From: Emmonsiellopsis sp. PD_33
Taxonomy: Eukaryota > Ascomycota > Eurotiomycetes > Onygenales > Ajellomycetaceae
Assembly: GCA_032988165.1 (NCBI GenBank)
Contig: JANTQF010000120.1
Location: 37,638 to 101,637, forward strand
DNA: 64,000 nucleotides
Direction of reading: 5' to 3'
In this document: piece after piece, positions 33,228-46,100 of the stretch
Layout: every line of letters begins with the position of its first letter
Position numbering within the stretch: the first letter of the stretch is position 1
Translations under genes and position numbers: made by a program
The notes under the pieces: model-generated
Database searches by the model: none
The model's input: only the letters and a program-made list of their open reading frames with translations
What the model was told of the DNA's origin: nothing

Positions 33228-36163
33228 AAATCTATATTGACTGAATGGTGGGGGGTTTTGTTTCCCCATGCTGGGTATCTGGGTTGGGTTGGGAGCTATG
33301 CCTCTATTGCTTGATTTGGGAATTGTGGATTCAAGGAGCGTGTATATACGGATTCCTAGATGAATAGGGACGCGGAAGGACGACAACCACTAGCCCATCG
33401 CTGCTCATTGCCGATTCCGCTGGCCGGGCTGGGAACGGAACCGGATTTTGGAGATGGGATTGGGACAATCATCCTATGGTCTTCATGGCTTCATACCACA
33501 ACGATGGGCGTGATCTCCCTGTTTCCACTGAGCGCCCACTTTTCTGCCCACTGGCCTAAAGAGGTGGAGATGTATTTTTTTTCTTTGTTCTGTCCAATGT
33601 ATAATAGAATAGAATACCGACGGTTTTGTGTTTTTATTTTTGTTTATATTTTTTATTTATTTTTTGCTTTGAATTTGTTTTATATATTCCTGGACTGGAG
33701 ACCGTAACCTGCCCCGTTCGATTTCAGTAGCTAGCACTTTAGCACAGCTTCAAGAAGCTGCTGCAGAGGATTTTTTCTCGGACGCATATTTATCGATATC
33801 AAGCTTGGCTTGATGCCACAACAGAAAAAAAAAAGTGATCAATAAATCCAAGCGACGGGTTAGTTATTTACGCTCCAATGATAATCCTCATAGCTACCAG
33901 CAGAAACATCTCCAACATAGACGGTACCTAGTATCTATTCCCAAGATCCGCTCCACCCAGCGCAATTCAACAAAACCAAACCGAATATATGCTGACCACA
34001 CACACCCGCGAAGAAAAACTAATCGTTTTAAATACGTGTATCTGGAGGGACGAGAAGGGTTTTTCGCAATTTACTCCAAGTAACGAACGTTTTCTCGGCG
34101 TCGAGGGAAATCCGTAGTTAGGTTTCATGCAGAGCAATCCAAGAGATATATATTCTTGAAAAGTCGTCCTTCTGTGGTACGCGCCTCGTAGAAGTTTCCG
34201 GCCCGGCGAGAGATTGGGATTTTTGTCGTCTGTAATAATATCCATTGGTTCAAATATTGGATCTGATTCCTCCCTCTGTTTTTCATTCCGGTTGGCGTTT
34301 TCTTTTCCCATCCGTGACATTTTCTGGGCTAATATTTATTTAGTCAAGCCATGTCAACCTCCCCAAGGCCCAAAAGTTCTCGTGAATCTGGCTTATCATG
34401 ATCTCAGAGGATAGGCGATCTGGCAAAAAGCCCTCAGACAGAGTACTAGTAGGTATATAGATGTATAAAATAAGATCATTCTCAGATTATTCCTGGAGTG
34501 AGCTGGCTGGGGCTGCCTGCAAACAAAGGAGCTGATGGAAGCAGGCAGCCCGGTGTATTTATTCCAATCATTAGTTATGTCCCTTGTGGTAACTAGACTA
34601 GACGCCCACAAAGAAGATACTACATATTGTTGAATTTTCTTTCAGATTAGCTACTGTATTTATGTTGGTTTAGTGAAAACAGTCTCTGGGTAACTAACTG
34701 GCGAAACCACTTTCAAGTGGCAATTATTCCATCGGATAGATCAAGATCCTAGCGGTGGACACCTCATTGTTGAATGCATGATACGTGCAAGGTTTCAATT
34801 CTCTGCATTATGGTAACTAGATACCATCTCCTGTTCACCAACGCTCATTAGAAACGTGCCTGAGATCCATCAGGAATACACCGCGGCCGTACATCCCAAA
34901 CCTTTTCTCCTCTCTCTGTCTCTCTGAGCAATGTGCAATTAATTCTTCGGATATCTCCTCCTCACTCACAATCTGTGTGAAACTCAATGCTTACAACCTG
35001 AAATGAACCGAAGACAGAGTATTCATGTGGGCGTAATAGTAATATTACTATATCTTAGGCACCATATCTTCATAATGATTTGTCCTGACATCCCAGATGA
35101 GTCGACCCTCAGTGGTTCTTGCATCCTTCTTAAAGTGAAGATTTGCGGAAAGTTCTAAGACGAATTGAAAGAAACGATGAATATATCAAAGACATATCCG
35201 TCAAAACCGCATTTTCATATACCAGCTAGCTCCCTTAATGGCCTTGGGATGGTGACGTTGGGGCTGACGAAGCATAATGATCTATAGTAAAAGGTTCAGT
35301 ATATCAAGGCAGGGAGCTCTGGAAAGATTGAGATAAATCTCTAGTTGTCTCTCTGAATAGGAGTCACTGTGAGTTCTGTATTCTGATGGAGCTTCTTGGT
35401 TATTGCACAAGTCGGTCGTTGATGCTGAGGCCATCCCCAATTCAGCACTTAGGGCTCAGCCCTCATCGTAACTACACCCCTTCCCCTTACCTCAGGGGAC
35501 CTCGCTTTATCATATTTTCTCTAGGGGTAACCGATGAAGTGACGGTAGTACAGATTCATTGCTTGTTAACACTATTATGATTTGACATAAAGCAACATAT
35601 CATTAAATAAAAATAAACTGGGATATATGATGGGGACATGCAGCGTACGTAGTAAGTTGAATATTGATGCGATGCGACGTTAACTTTCTGCAGGAACAAA
35701 ACAAAACAAACCAACCGGCCAGCCAACAAAAAGAAAATCAAACAAAAAGGTATTTCGTAAACGATGATTTGAAAAAAACCCCGCCGGGACAAGAACATAT
35801 TTAATGACTGGGGGGAGATGCTCGTAATAAATGGCACTGCACCCGTCTCAAGTAAAATAGATAAAAACCCAAAGACTCCGATAACGATGAGATATGCAAT
35901 GATCGTAAGGAAAGAGGCCCTTTTGTCCACGAAGAGGAGTAGGAACAAGCCGGCCTCTTCCTACGATGAATTCAAAATATAGATTGGGGTCTCGCGGTTC
36001 GAGCCCCTGGTATCAACGGTTGACAGGGATATATAGACCGTGGGTGTTTGCCTTCGTCGAGTGTTCAAGACTGATGGTAGGGCACACAGAGGCCCATGCA
36101 CTAACAAACATGTTGGGAGACAGCGACTGACATGGACAGGCGGGCAGCTAACAAGTTGGAAAA
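33228..36163. other. 2.9-kb stretch without a supported gene
   Basis: Includes the mL54 3' UTR, T-rich sequence (33570-33690), several AT-rich segments, and probably the 3' UTR of the gene starting at 36164. A hydrophobic 130-codon minus-strand open frame at 35556-35948 has no homology I recognise and sits in the expected 3' UTR. Confidence 0.45.
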
Positions 36164-37702
36164 CTAAGCGCTGATGCTCGATCCTGCACCGCCTCCAACC
36201 CATCTAAACCTCCTCAATCCACCCTTGACCGCCTCCTTCCCACAGCCTGCTCCCGCTTTTATACTGGACAGACCACCTTCACCAGAGCTTTCATTCAAAA
36301 ACCCACCAAGGCCATTGCCGCCCAGCCCTTGCGCGGCTTCAGTATGTCCCACTTCTCGTCCGAGTACATAACCGGCCGAGAAGCTAATGGCGGAGAACAA
36401 CACAACCACACCAGCACTAATGACCCAAGTCATGACAGTAGGGCTGACAATAGAAGCAGACTGGGACACGTCAACCCGGCGTGATCGTTTGGAAGGTGAG
36501 TGCGCTCGCGAGGGGCTGGCTTTTCGTCTTGTTTTATGTCCTGTAGTTGGAGACGTAGAGCGCTTGGATGACGATGAGCGCGGGGGTTTGCTTTGTGCTG
36601 CGGCGTTGGCACCCCTGTTACATTCTTGAGCAGTGCCGTTTCCAAGAGCAACAGACTCGGGAACTAATCGGAACGCAGATGGCTCGGCCCTTTCTGCTCT
36701 CTGGGGTTGGGTGTCGTTCTTGGGTAGACCACGGGCTGCTGCGGCGCAAGACAGAAGAGTAGAGAGACTTGCACGTAGAGCGGCATCATTATCGGCTTGG
36801 TAAGAGGGTGATATCATATTGTATGGAGAATGTTGCTGCTGTCTACTATGACGTGCCGAACGGAGACTGGAGCGAGAGTTTCTTCGTGACCCTGTCCTCA
36901 CGAGAGGTGGCCTTGTCGTTGGATTAGGAGGAAGGTCAGTTGCTCGGGAACGTTGATTTTGCGAGGTAGGAGGATGCGAAAATGCATTAGGTTGCGGAGT
37001 GAAGACATGTGGGTTTGAATTTAGTCCAAGAGCGGTAGAGTTATCATCCTCATCGCTTGAAAGCATAGCTTCGGAAGCGGAAGAATGACCATGGATAAAT
37101 AGTGTATTCCCGCGCGACCTTGACATATCTTCATTTGAGCTGCTCAAGACATGATCTGGCTCGCTTTCACTTTCCTCGTATTCATCTTGACTACTCCCTG
37201 GGGCACTGGGTGAACGGCGGGCGTAATCGATATTTATGTTGTGCGAGGCAGCGTGGCGCCTTGAAAGTCTGCGCTGGCGATGCTGTCGTATCTGAAGCCC
37301 AGTCGTGACAATATCTTCGTTCGTGGTAGCCGAGGATAAGGACGAGGACGATGGTTGGGAGGCGACTTCTATCCAGGAATCTGTGTAATAGCTAAATGAG
37401 TACATGGTGTAGGGACAATATTTAACGGACTGTGTTGGAGTTATGTGGAAAGCAAAGAAGGACGAGATCGATATGCATGCTTGATACTTCGATCGAGCTA
37501 ACTTCTGCCTCGTCTGCTGCCAATTATCATGGACAAGAAGTATCTCCTTACCTTCTGACCGGGGATTAGGTCCACCAGACGCGTTTTGCGAGCGCATAAC
37601 ACGATCCCGTGATGCACCGGTGTTATCCCTGGTAATATGAAGTCTCCGTTCTTGGACAGCGTCACGGACGGGGCCAGGGGGTTCGAGGTGGTTTGGCTGC
37701 AT
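36164..37702 (-). CDS. Tail-anchored-like membrane protein with N-terminal LIR-like motif
   Basis: Not assignable to a named family by eye. Three starts or models are possible. The whole frame (37702-36164) encodes 512 aa. A start at 37405 gives 413 aa (MYSFSYYTDSWIEVASQ...). Splicing 37551-37381 (GTAAGG..ACACAG) joins RSE to DSWIEV for 455 aa. In every model a D-S-W-I-E-V motif is followed by SQPSSSSLSS and a long disordered Ser/Arg-rich region. A basic patch (KTRRKASPSRAHSPSKRSRR) precedes one strong membrane helix (VMTWVISAGVVVLFSAISFS), leaving a 65-residue C-terminal tail. W-x-x-V with acidic neighbours fits an Atg8-interacting motif, and the layout recalls mitophagy receptors, but this is inference. 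The expressed coding nature is supported by length and composition. Confidence 0.65.
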   Translation of the reverse strand: MQPNHLEPPGPVRDAVQERRLHITRDNTGASRDRVMRSQNASGGPNPRSEGKEILLVHDNWQQTRQKLARSKYQACISISSFFAFHITPTQSVKYCPYTMYSFSYYTDSWIEVASQPSSSSLSSATTNEDIVTTGLQIRQHRQRRLSRRHAASHNINIDYARRSPSAPGSSQDEYEESESEPDHVLSSSNEDMSRSRGNTLFIHGHSSASEAMLSSDEDDNSTALGLNSNPHVFTPQPNAFSHPPTSQNQRSRATDLPPNPTTRPPLVRTGSRRNSRSSLRSARHSRQQQHSPYNMISPSYQADNDAALRASLSTLLSCAAAARGLPKNDTQPQRAERAEPSAFRLVPESVALGNGTAQECNRGANAAAQSKPPRSSSSKRSTSPTTGHKTRRKASPSRAHSPSKRSRRVDVSQSASIVSPTVMTWVISAGVVVLFSAISFSAGYVLGREVGHTEAAQGLGGNGLGGFLNESSGEGGLSSIKAGAGCGKEAVKGGLRRFRWVGGGAGSSISA

Positions 37703-38624
37703 AATGGTGTTTATCGATAAGACGTGTCGCAGTATCGTGCGGGGGCGGTGACAAGAGAACGGCGGAAGGGCATGGGCGGAAAGAACACAGAGATCTGTAG
37801 CAGACAGGGTTCGTATCCCGCGGTAGGAGGATATCCACGGGACGCAGGAGTATCGTTATGCGCGAGATAGCGTATAGGCAAAAACGGCGTATGTTGCGAG
37901 ATGGCAGAGGATCTACTTAAGTCCCGTGGTATCACTCAGCTGATAGGAGGGGTTATAGGAGAAAGGAAAGGAGAAGGAAAAGATCAGGATGCGGCCGGTT
38001 TGACATTAGAGGTCATACCTGGTCGACAGCACTATGAAGGCCGAATAGCCGCGGGCAAGGACAGGAGGGAGAGGGAGGATGGTGAGGATGAGGATCGAAG
38101 AGACGTTGGGGATGTTGAGGCTGGAGGTTAATGACGACGAAGGGCGTGGGGGTTGTCGCAATATCCGGGGAAGTGGTGTCCAAAGTGGGGTGCGTGGGGC
38201 TAGTGCCATGATAGTGCGTGGTCAGAAAGGAGCCAAATGGACAGCCCTTTCCTGATTGGATGGCGGAGATGAGCCAAGAGTCACGTGGTCTACCCCGCTC
38301 CCAAAGAAGCATAAATTAGGGCAGCTGATTAGGGCTTGGGAGATAGCGGTGTGCAGGAGTTCAGATGATGAGGCCCGGAAAGCACTATTATTGAAACTAT
38401 CTTTTAAAACAAACGTGGTTTACAAACTGATCAGAGGAATTGCCTCGCAAGAGATATCAAACAACAAACTTTTGAGTAAACAACCGACAACTTCAACCAA
38501 CAGAGGATTAATCATACATTACCTAGGGGAGAAGGAAACCATGCGCCTGTTGCCATTATTATGTACGAAGCCTGGGTCCTTACCGATACGCGATGGGTAT
38601 TGGGGAACAGAAGAAGCGAGCTGC
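37703..38624. other. Intergenic: promoter of the tail-anchored gene, NSR1 3' flank
   Basis: Contains an inverted CCAAT (ATTGG) near 38253 and CACGTG at 38282-38287. No gene is supported. Confidence 0.45.
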
Positions 38625-40176
38625 TTAATCAAAAGTAGTCTTGCTGCCACGGTAATCGCTAAATCCGCCACGGTTGGTGCTTCCGCCGCGGCCTCCGCGA
38701 GGAGCACCACGGCCACCACCACCACGGCCACCCCGAGGTCCACCGCGTCCACCACCACGACCACCACGGCCGCCAAAGCCGCCGCCACTGCCGCCGGAGT
38801 TTTGGCGGGGGGTGCTGTAATCCAGGCGCATGGAGCGGCCACCGAGGTCGGCACCGTTGAGAGCCTCGAAGGCAGCGCGAGCCTCATCGACGGAAGAGAA
38901 CTGGATGTAGCCAAAGCCCTTGGGACGGCCAGACTCAGGGTCGGTGGGGAGACGGACACCAAGAATGGATCCGTGGTCAGCAAAGGTCTCAGAGATCATG
39001 TTCTCATTGGCGCTGAAAGCAATGTTTCCAATAAACAAGGTATCGCTCTCGGGGCTCTTCTGGTCGCCATAGTTCTGAGCGCGGGTTTGGGCACGGTCTC
39101 TGGGAGCAGCAGCGTTGGAACGAGCGTTGGCAAAGTCGAGGTTGATTTTACGTCCGTCAAGGTCAGCATCCTTCTTGGCTGCGTGGGCCTTGGCGGCATC
39201 CTCAGCGTTGACGAACTCGACATATCCGAAACTACAAGTTTCCCATGTCAGTAAAAGGGCCTATTCTATGGATACCAGGAGTACTTACCCTCTCGATCTG
39301 CCACTCTCGCGATCAGTAACGATGCGCACTCCGGAGAGCTCACCGAATCCTTCAAACTCGGATCGGAGCCACTCCTCATCGACGTTCCAGGAGAGATTGC
39401 CAACGAAGAGATTACCGCCCTCAGTGCTCTCGACCTTGGTCTTCTTGGGAGCAGCGACCTCCTCCTCGTCGTCCTCGGCCTTGCGCTTCTGGGACTTGGG
39501 GGCAGGCTTCTCTGGCTCAGCGCTTTCCTTGTCAGACTCATCCGACGACTCATCAGACGATCCCTCGGACGACTCCGCATCGCTACCGGACTCGGAGTCC
39601 TCAGTGGTAGATTCCTGCAAGACATTAATAAGTAATCGTAGTTGAGGGACAGGAGTCACGGCTTACCTTCTCAGCCTTAGCGGCGGGCTTCTTGGTTTCG
39701 GCGGGAGTTTCTTCGGAGTCAGAGTCAGAATCAGAATCAGAGTCACTATCGGATTCAGATTCTTCGCTCTCACTGGTCTCCACTTTCGCGCCGTTCTTGG
39801 CAGGCTTCTCGTCCTCAGACTCGGACGATTCGGAGGAGTCAGAGTCGGACTCGGAGTCGGACTTGGCCTTGACAGCCTTGGCAGCAGGTTTGGCGGCAGC
39901 GGGCTTCTTCTCGGGCTCGCTCTCGGTTTCGCTTTCGCTGCTGGAGGATTCGGAGCTCTCACTGGCATCCTCGCTCTCGGACTCGGAGCTCTCGGATGGA
40001 GTGGGGGCCTTCTTCTTGGACTTCTTCTCTTCCTTCACAACCTTCTTAGGAGCATCCTTGCTCTTGGATTTTGTGGAGGTGGCTGGCTTTGCGACGGCGC
40101 CATTCTTCACCTTGGAGGCGGCCTTGGCCTCTCCCTTGCTCTCCTTGGTGGACGACTTGGTTTTCGACATCTTCAT
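38625..40176 (-). CDS. NSR1: Nucleolin-like RNA-binding protein (Nsr1/Gar2 type)
   Basis: Three exons on the minus strand: 40176-39667, 39614-39289 and 39231-38625 (1443 nt, 480 aa). The N-terminal half is a Lys-rich and Ser-Asp/Glu repeat domain, the typical CK2-phosphorylated nucleolar region. Two RRMs follow, with RNP2/RNP1 pairs LFVGNL/RGFGYVEF and LFIGNI/KGFGYIQF. The C-terminus is an RGG/GAR domain (about 45 residues of GGRGG repeats). This order defines Nsr1 and Gar2, which act in 18S pre-rRNA processing. An intron at 40177-40233 ends exactly at the ATG, so the 5' UTR is spliced; the second ATG at 40170 is an alternative start. The GC-rich repeats produce a long antisense open frame that is not a gene. 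Confidence 0.92.
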
Positions 40177-40870
40177 CTGGCCGTGGTTAGGAATTTGAAA
40201 ATATTGATGACGGAGAATGGGCCAGTCACTCACGATGTAGGAATATGATCTCAAACGAGGATTGGGACAAATGTGTGCGGCAACAGGATCACCCTCAGTA
40301 CCCACTGTAACAGACAATTCAAGCCCTCAGTAGAACAAGCAGCAACGAATAGCGATCGAATCACTATTCAGCAACGGGACGCGAGATAGAATGCAAAGAA
40401 TCTTCTCGACTACTCAGTAACCCACAAACGGACAGTCTTCAAGCCCACAGGTGACAGACAGGCAACAACAATGCTTTTGCCGTCTATAGAATCCACAAGG
40501 AAATCCCACAGATAGGTACGCAATAATCAACAGCCTAAAGCCCTCGGTGTTCAAAAAAGCCCACAGGTGTACGACAGGAAATGCCCACTGGATCAGAGAT
40601 TAACTCTTGTAGCTCACAGGTCAAAGCCCACACGGATCTTGAATCTGGACGGGATGGGGGAAAGGAGAAAAGACGGATGGTGGAGGGGGTGACAGAAGAT
40701 GGATAGAAGATGGACGGGGGGGGAGCGCAGAAATAATTTATTTGAAAATTTCGGCGAAAAGAATTCTGCGGCTGGAAGGTTCACCGCCTTCGGGTAGCCT
40801 GGCGCTAGGCCGGGACGGGCTAGCGTGGCAGTTTCCAAAAAGTGGAGCTGGTCCCAACCCAAAAGACAAG
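40177..40870. other. NSR1 5' UTR intron and promoter, up to the MULE element
   Basis: The UTR intron is 40177-40233 (GTGAGT..CCAG). The remaining sequence is the promoter region. The bases CAAAAGACAAG at 40860-40870 are the left target duplication of the MULE. Confidence 0.5.
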
Positions 40871-41014
40871 GGTTCAGCTAAATCAACCCCATGTTTTGAC
40901 TATTTCAACCCCATTTTTTCACACTAGTCCTAATCAGGAAAAATAAGCAATCTATTTCAACCCCACAACTGGCACACTAAGCCTAATTGGGAAATATATG
41001 GTCTATTTGCACCC
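40871..41014 (+). repeat. Left terminal inverted repeat of the MULE
   Basis: 144 bp, pairs with 50999-51142 with only scattered mismatches, most of them CA against TG. Confidence 0.95.
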
Positions 41015-41059
41015 CCCCACTGCAGGCCACCACAAAAAGGAAAGGGAGATTTTCAAAGT

Positions 41060-42944
41060 ATATTGCAGGCATCTTCCTTAATTAATCTCATAGTAGATAA
41101 GAAATGATAGGAATAGTGCTATTAACAGTCAAAAAATAGAGGTAAATGATCATAAGATATCAAATATAAAAAGAATATTAAAAAATGAAGGAAATCTATG
41201 AAATCTACCCAGAAATCTTTCAGTTCTACATATTTTCTATATTTATATTAAAAACATTTTACATACTCTGTATTTAAACATTCAAATTATTATTCTCAAT
41301 CATAATGGATGCTCTACTCTTTTTATTCCTATCTTTCTATTTCTATTCTCACAGGCATCTACAGAGATATTCTTATCCTCTTATTTATATAGAGGAGGGT
41401 ATTAGTAGATCTATCAGCAGATCTACCACTAAATCTACTACCTGTTAATCTCTCTTTAATGTCAAATTAATCTATTTAAATTATGAGAGGATTTACTTGC
41501 TTACTGCAATGAGAGCTATATAACTATATGAATGTAAAACTATTCATTCTGATTCATTAATTACTAGGTAATAATTAATTAATTCTGAATTTAAGACATT
41601 AAAATATCAGTGCAGATTGAACTCTTCTATCATTAAGTATATTTCATTAATAAGATGCTATTAAATAATATAAGTACAGAAAAGTCTCATAGTAATTCAG
41701 AGATAATCTATATAAAGAGGAAGATAAGTATCTGCATCTAAATTAAACTACTTTATAATATTCAGGATTTTATTAAAGGTGTAGGATGATATAATAGTTA
41801 TATAGTCTTTAAATAGTAATTTTATATGTTTATAATTCTAACTGATTTTTTTGCTAGCAATCTCATTGAGAATCTCCAGATTCCATATAGTAAGATAATT
41901 GCAAAGATGTAGGATTATATTACTAATATAAAAGATACTAGTATGAGGTAGAAGATCCTTTATTACTTTATGATACCTCTCTACTTATAATATTATAAGA
42001 TTTTCATAGTGAATTATTTAATTGACTCAGACTACTATAATCTTTTCCTTGTGAGAAATCTATTGATTTGCTAAATAGTTAATAATAGTGGGATAGAGCA
42101 TCTGATATTTGCAGTAAAATACCTCCCAGGTGATAGTATATTCCTCCTTAGTGACTACATAGAAAAATGTTGAGATATCTGCATTGATAGATTTAAATAT
42201 TATATTAATATGGGTAGTAATTACTATATTAGAAAGATCTTGATGTAGAGATTCATTATGCAGGTGTTTTTTAATGAATGTCTATATATTACACTTAACA
42301 TGTTATATATAGAGTAGGTGTTTTGTATGTGGTAATAGTAAGACATGAAAATATGCTATAATGAATAAGAAATCAACATCACTAATAATAGTAGTAGAGC
42401 AAGAGATTTAACAGGTTATATGATATATTCACAGCAGGTAATTCAGTAATTATATATATATTTAAGTTATTTTCCTTATGAATGCACTATCTATATAGAA
42501 CATGCAATTTATAGACATACAATTAACTATATTAATCATTAGGAGGTTGAAGTAGTTAATCTTATATATAGTATCTATAAGGATGATCTCAGAGAAATTA
42601 CATAAAAAGGTCAGAAAGATTTTATGAAAGAAAGTAATCTAAGTAATCTAGTTATTAATATCTCTAATATTAAAAATAATGAAATCATCTGTGAAATTTA
42701 TGAGAGTTATTTGTATTTGAAGACATTCAGCTAAAATTCAATGTTGTATAATCTGCTACTGATTATATATATTCTTTATAGTAATTATTAAATTCTCATT
42801 GAATTTATATTATATTAGTATTATCATTTGATAGGCTATTAACCTGCCCATTAAATATCAATCAATTAATAATAATACCTACTTAATATTTTAATATCTA
42901 TATAGAGATAGTGTGATCTCATCTACTAGGCCATAGTTATAATA
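41060..42944 (-). pseudogene. MULE transposase, catalytic part (decayed)
   Basis: Read on the minus strand across stops, the MULE DDE domain is recognisable: LIDTIYKINYFN with the first Asp (around 42,560), IISDVD with the second (around 42,400), HLLYI-stop-HVKCNI where Trp has become a stop (around 42,300), and VERYHKVIKDLL with the Glu/His region (around 41,970). All defects fit C-to-T or G-to-A changes. The N-terminal part lies on the far side of the Gypsy element. Confidence 0.75.
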
Positions 42945-43113
42945 TGTGTAATTAGGATAACTTAAGATTAAAATATTGCATAGAATAAGGTTGATTCTCT
43001 ATATTTCTAGGCTACTTATAACTATTTATATTATGAAGTCTAATTAAGCTATATAGATGACTAAGCATTATAAATGTCTCATGGCATGAATTATAATATA
43101 AAGTATATATATA
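42945..43113 (-). repeat. Gypsy 3' LTR (left copy)
   Basis: 169 bp; more AT-rich than the right copy (GTATATATATATA against GCATGCATGCA at the end). Confidence 0.8.
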
Positions 43114-46100
43114 TAATAAGTAGCCTCTTTTAGAAAGACATGTGATGCCCTCATCATCATAGTTATATATAGAAATGTAGAGTAAATAAATGAAACAGTA
43201 AAAAGTATAATATAATAATAAATAAAATATTAATTAAAATTAAATTAGATTATTTATTTATTTATTATTTATTTTTATATTTAACTTATTTAGCATACTC
43301 TTCAGTTCTGCCCATAGCATTCTAAGTATGACTTAATAGATAATACCTTTATTTGCTCACATACTGACTGTACTTTCTACCTTATCATAGTAAAGATTCT
43401 ATAGACAAGTAACTCATTTAATTATATCTTCCTAGTATGTGTCATCAGCAGGCTTAATGGGTTAATTATTGATCTATATGATAATATTAATATCCTTATT
43501 AATCTTCTATGCACTTTTGTTGAATATAATAGTATATATAACTTCCATGTAATAATATTACTAAGCAGCCTACTAAGCTTCACATTTCTTTAGATTATAT
43601 AATATCATTATAAGATAGACAGCTTTGTTCCTAACAGCATTATATTAAGCTTTTTTTTTGACAAAAGCTTGGGCTTAAATCTTGTTTATGTCCTGGTGCA
43701 ATTCATTAGCAGATAGTGTGCATGTATTAGTATAAGATATTCTCATAATAAGAAGCTGATTAACTTCTTCAAAAGCTTTTTCTCTACTTATATTATAGAG
43801 GATTATAATGCATTTAATTACTTAAAGATCTGTGAGTAAGTTTGACTGCTGAGTAGGTACAGTGTAAGATGATATAATCATAATAGTAGTTATAATAAGA
43901 ATAATACTAACTGTATGAGAAGAGCTTATAGTAAGTCACTTTATAGGTATATTACTATCTGAGATGTTCTTCTCAGTTTATTTACTAGAAGAGCTATTAT
44001 TTCTTATATCTACTAGATTATCTATCTGTTTTTATTTCTTATAGAAGCACTGTAGGATCTCTACATCTACACAATCAATATATTGACTCTTAATAATGTT
44101 AGTTATAGGTCATCTAATATTATACAATTTAGTCTGATCAACCCATTTCTTTTTATTTTGCTCTCACAGATCATTCACAGCCTCATCAACTTGATCTTTA
44201 GTTGTGCCAGGCAGGAATATACTGGTATTTCCTTGGTACCATTCATTAATCAAGAGATTTATCTCTCAGTTATAAGTTTCCACCCATTAATTATAGAGTT
44301 AGATGTAGTGTATATTTTTCACTATCATCTTATTCATATTTTATCAGCTCTGGACTTGCTTGGCAGCAGCATTGCAGTTATTCTTAATAGTATATATTAG
44401 ATTAAAGCATACTTGATTCTCCCAAAGATGACATTCTAGTAAATCATAATACTTATAACCTAGATTCTTTACAGTGAGATATAGATATATAGGTTCATTA
44501 TAGTTATAAATCTTCATAATATCTTCTATATTATAGTTTATAGTTACCTTTAACTTTATCTTATTAATAGTTATTTTAATTTTGAGCTTTCTCACTTCAA
44601 CTTTATCCTCAGCTAGTAGTGCATTAGGTGACAGTCTCTTGAAGTTGTATTCATTGTCTGGGTTCAGACATATCTTAAGAGATGAGTATCATAAAATATT
44701 ACTTATAATTTATAGTATCTTCTTCTTATGCTTCTTGTTAGCTTGCTTCTGTGATTACTCTTACACTTTAGAGATACTATAATTATCATGTAGTTATTAA
44801 TTTACAGCTTACTTATTCATACTATTAATAACTTTCTTGAGTATGCTTACTGACTCAGTGGAGATTACCTCTAGAGGTAAAGTGTATTTATACATTTTAA
44901 TAATAAACTTTATAATATACTTCTCTGTATAACTCATTATCTTAATATTCTTAATAGCCTTATTATTTTCAACTTACTGAGCTATCATCTTTTCTTTTCC
45001 TTTTGCACTGGATTGACTCATAATCAGGGTGAACAAACTAGTTTCTATCTTACACTATCTCTTTGATGTGCAAGCTGAGGTGAGGAAGTTATCAGCTATT
45101 ATTAATTATAAGTACTTAGAAGGCATCATACTATTAAAGATTTTATGATATTTACTTATAAGTAGATGAGTAGGCTGGATGTCTTACATATAATCATTAG
45201 AGTTATTAGAAGTTAATAGAGATTAAATAGATTAATAGGAGGTTTATATGTGTAAGTAAAGTGTTATTAGTGAATTTACTATAGTAATAGATATGAAGGT
45301 AAGTAGACTAGAGGATTGAAAGATTCACTATAATAAATCTTCTATATATATAGTGAATCTTAGTATAGAAACATACTATAATAATAGTGTTCATCATGAA
45401 AGTTCTATGTCCTGTGGTTTAGTATTTATACTAAGTAGGGTAAATGAAGTCAAATAGGGCAGTACATCAATAAGTAGCTCACATATAAAAGTAAATAAGA
45501 GTAAGACTAATAAATAGTATATAAGTAAATAAGGTGCAACTGGTGTGAGGTAGTATAGTTCTAACATAGCAATAGATATTTCATAGCAAATAGTGATAGT
45601 TCAGGCATGGAGAGCTTTTAATAACAGATAGAAGTACAGAAATTCTATGGATATAACCTCTTAATCAGTGAGGATAGATGTATTCTAGTATAATAAAGTT
45701 ATAAATATATATATATAGGTACATAGAGATGATATCTATATAAGCTAGTATAATAGTAAGATGATGGAGATTCTATGAAGTATAAAATTTAAATAGATAA
45801 TAAGTATTTTAATATCATGTAGGGGTATAGAGTCTTCATGATTAGTAATTCTATCTTTTTTCTTATAATTGATATTCTATGAACATCAAAGCACTTTTAA
45901 GTTTATTTATAAGGATTTAAGATTTTTAGACTACTACCTTTAGAGGTTAATCTCATCATTGTAAAATTAATAATAAATAAGATTCTTCTTATTTATACTC
46001 ATATTATTATATGAGTTCTCTTACATTTAGTAGAATATGCATAGAGTACTATCAGTCCTCTTCTAATTTATATTTTTTTTATTACACAAGATATTCAATC

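Noticed and set aside
33795..33815. Polylinker-like sequence with adjacent ClaI/EcoRV/HindIII-type sites
   Set aside because: Only about 12 bases resemble a cloning-vector polylinker and the flanks are normal; chance is sufficient.
35556..35948. 130-codon hydrophobic minus-strand open frame
   Set aside because: It falls in the expected 3' UTR of the tail-anchored gene; the AT-rich composition produces hydrophobic residues by itself.
35985..36015. tRNA-like T-arm sequence (GGTTCGAGCCC)
   Set aside because: No matching acceptor, D or anticodon arms can be folded around it on either strand.
37795..37830. Second tRNA-like T-arm (GGGTTCGTATCCCG)
   Set aside because: Upstream sequence gives no cloverleaf and there is no poly-T terminator.
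38256..39254. 332-codon plus-strand open frame
   Set aside because: It is antisense to the NSR1 RRM and RGG-coding exon. The GGN/CCN repeat composition keeps the opposite strand open and yields a Thr/Ala-repeat pseudo-protein.
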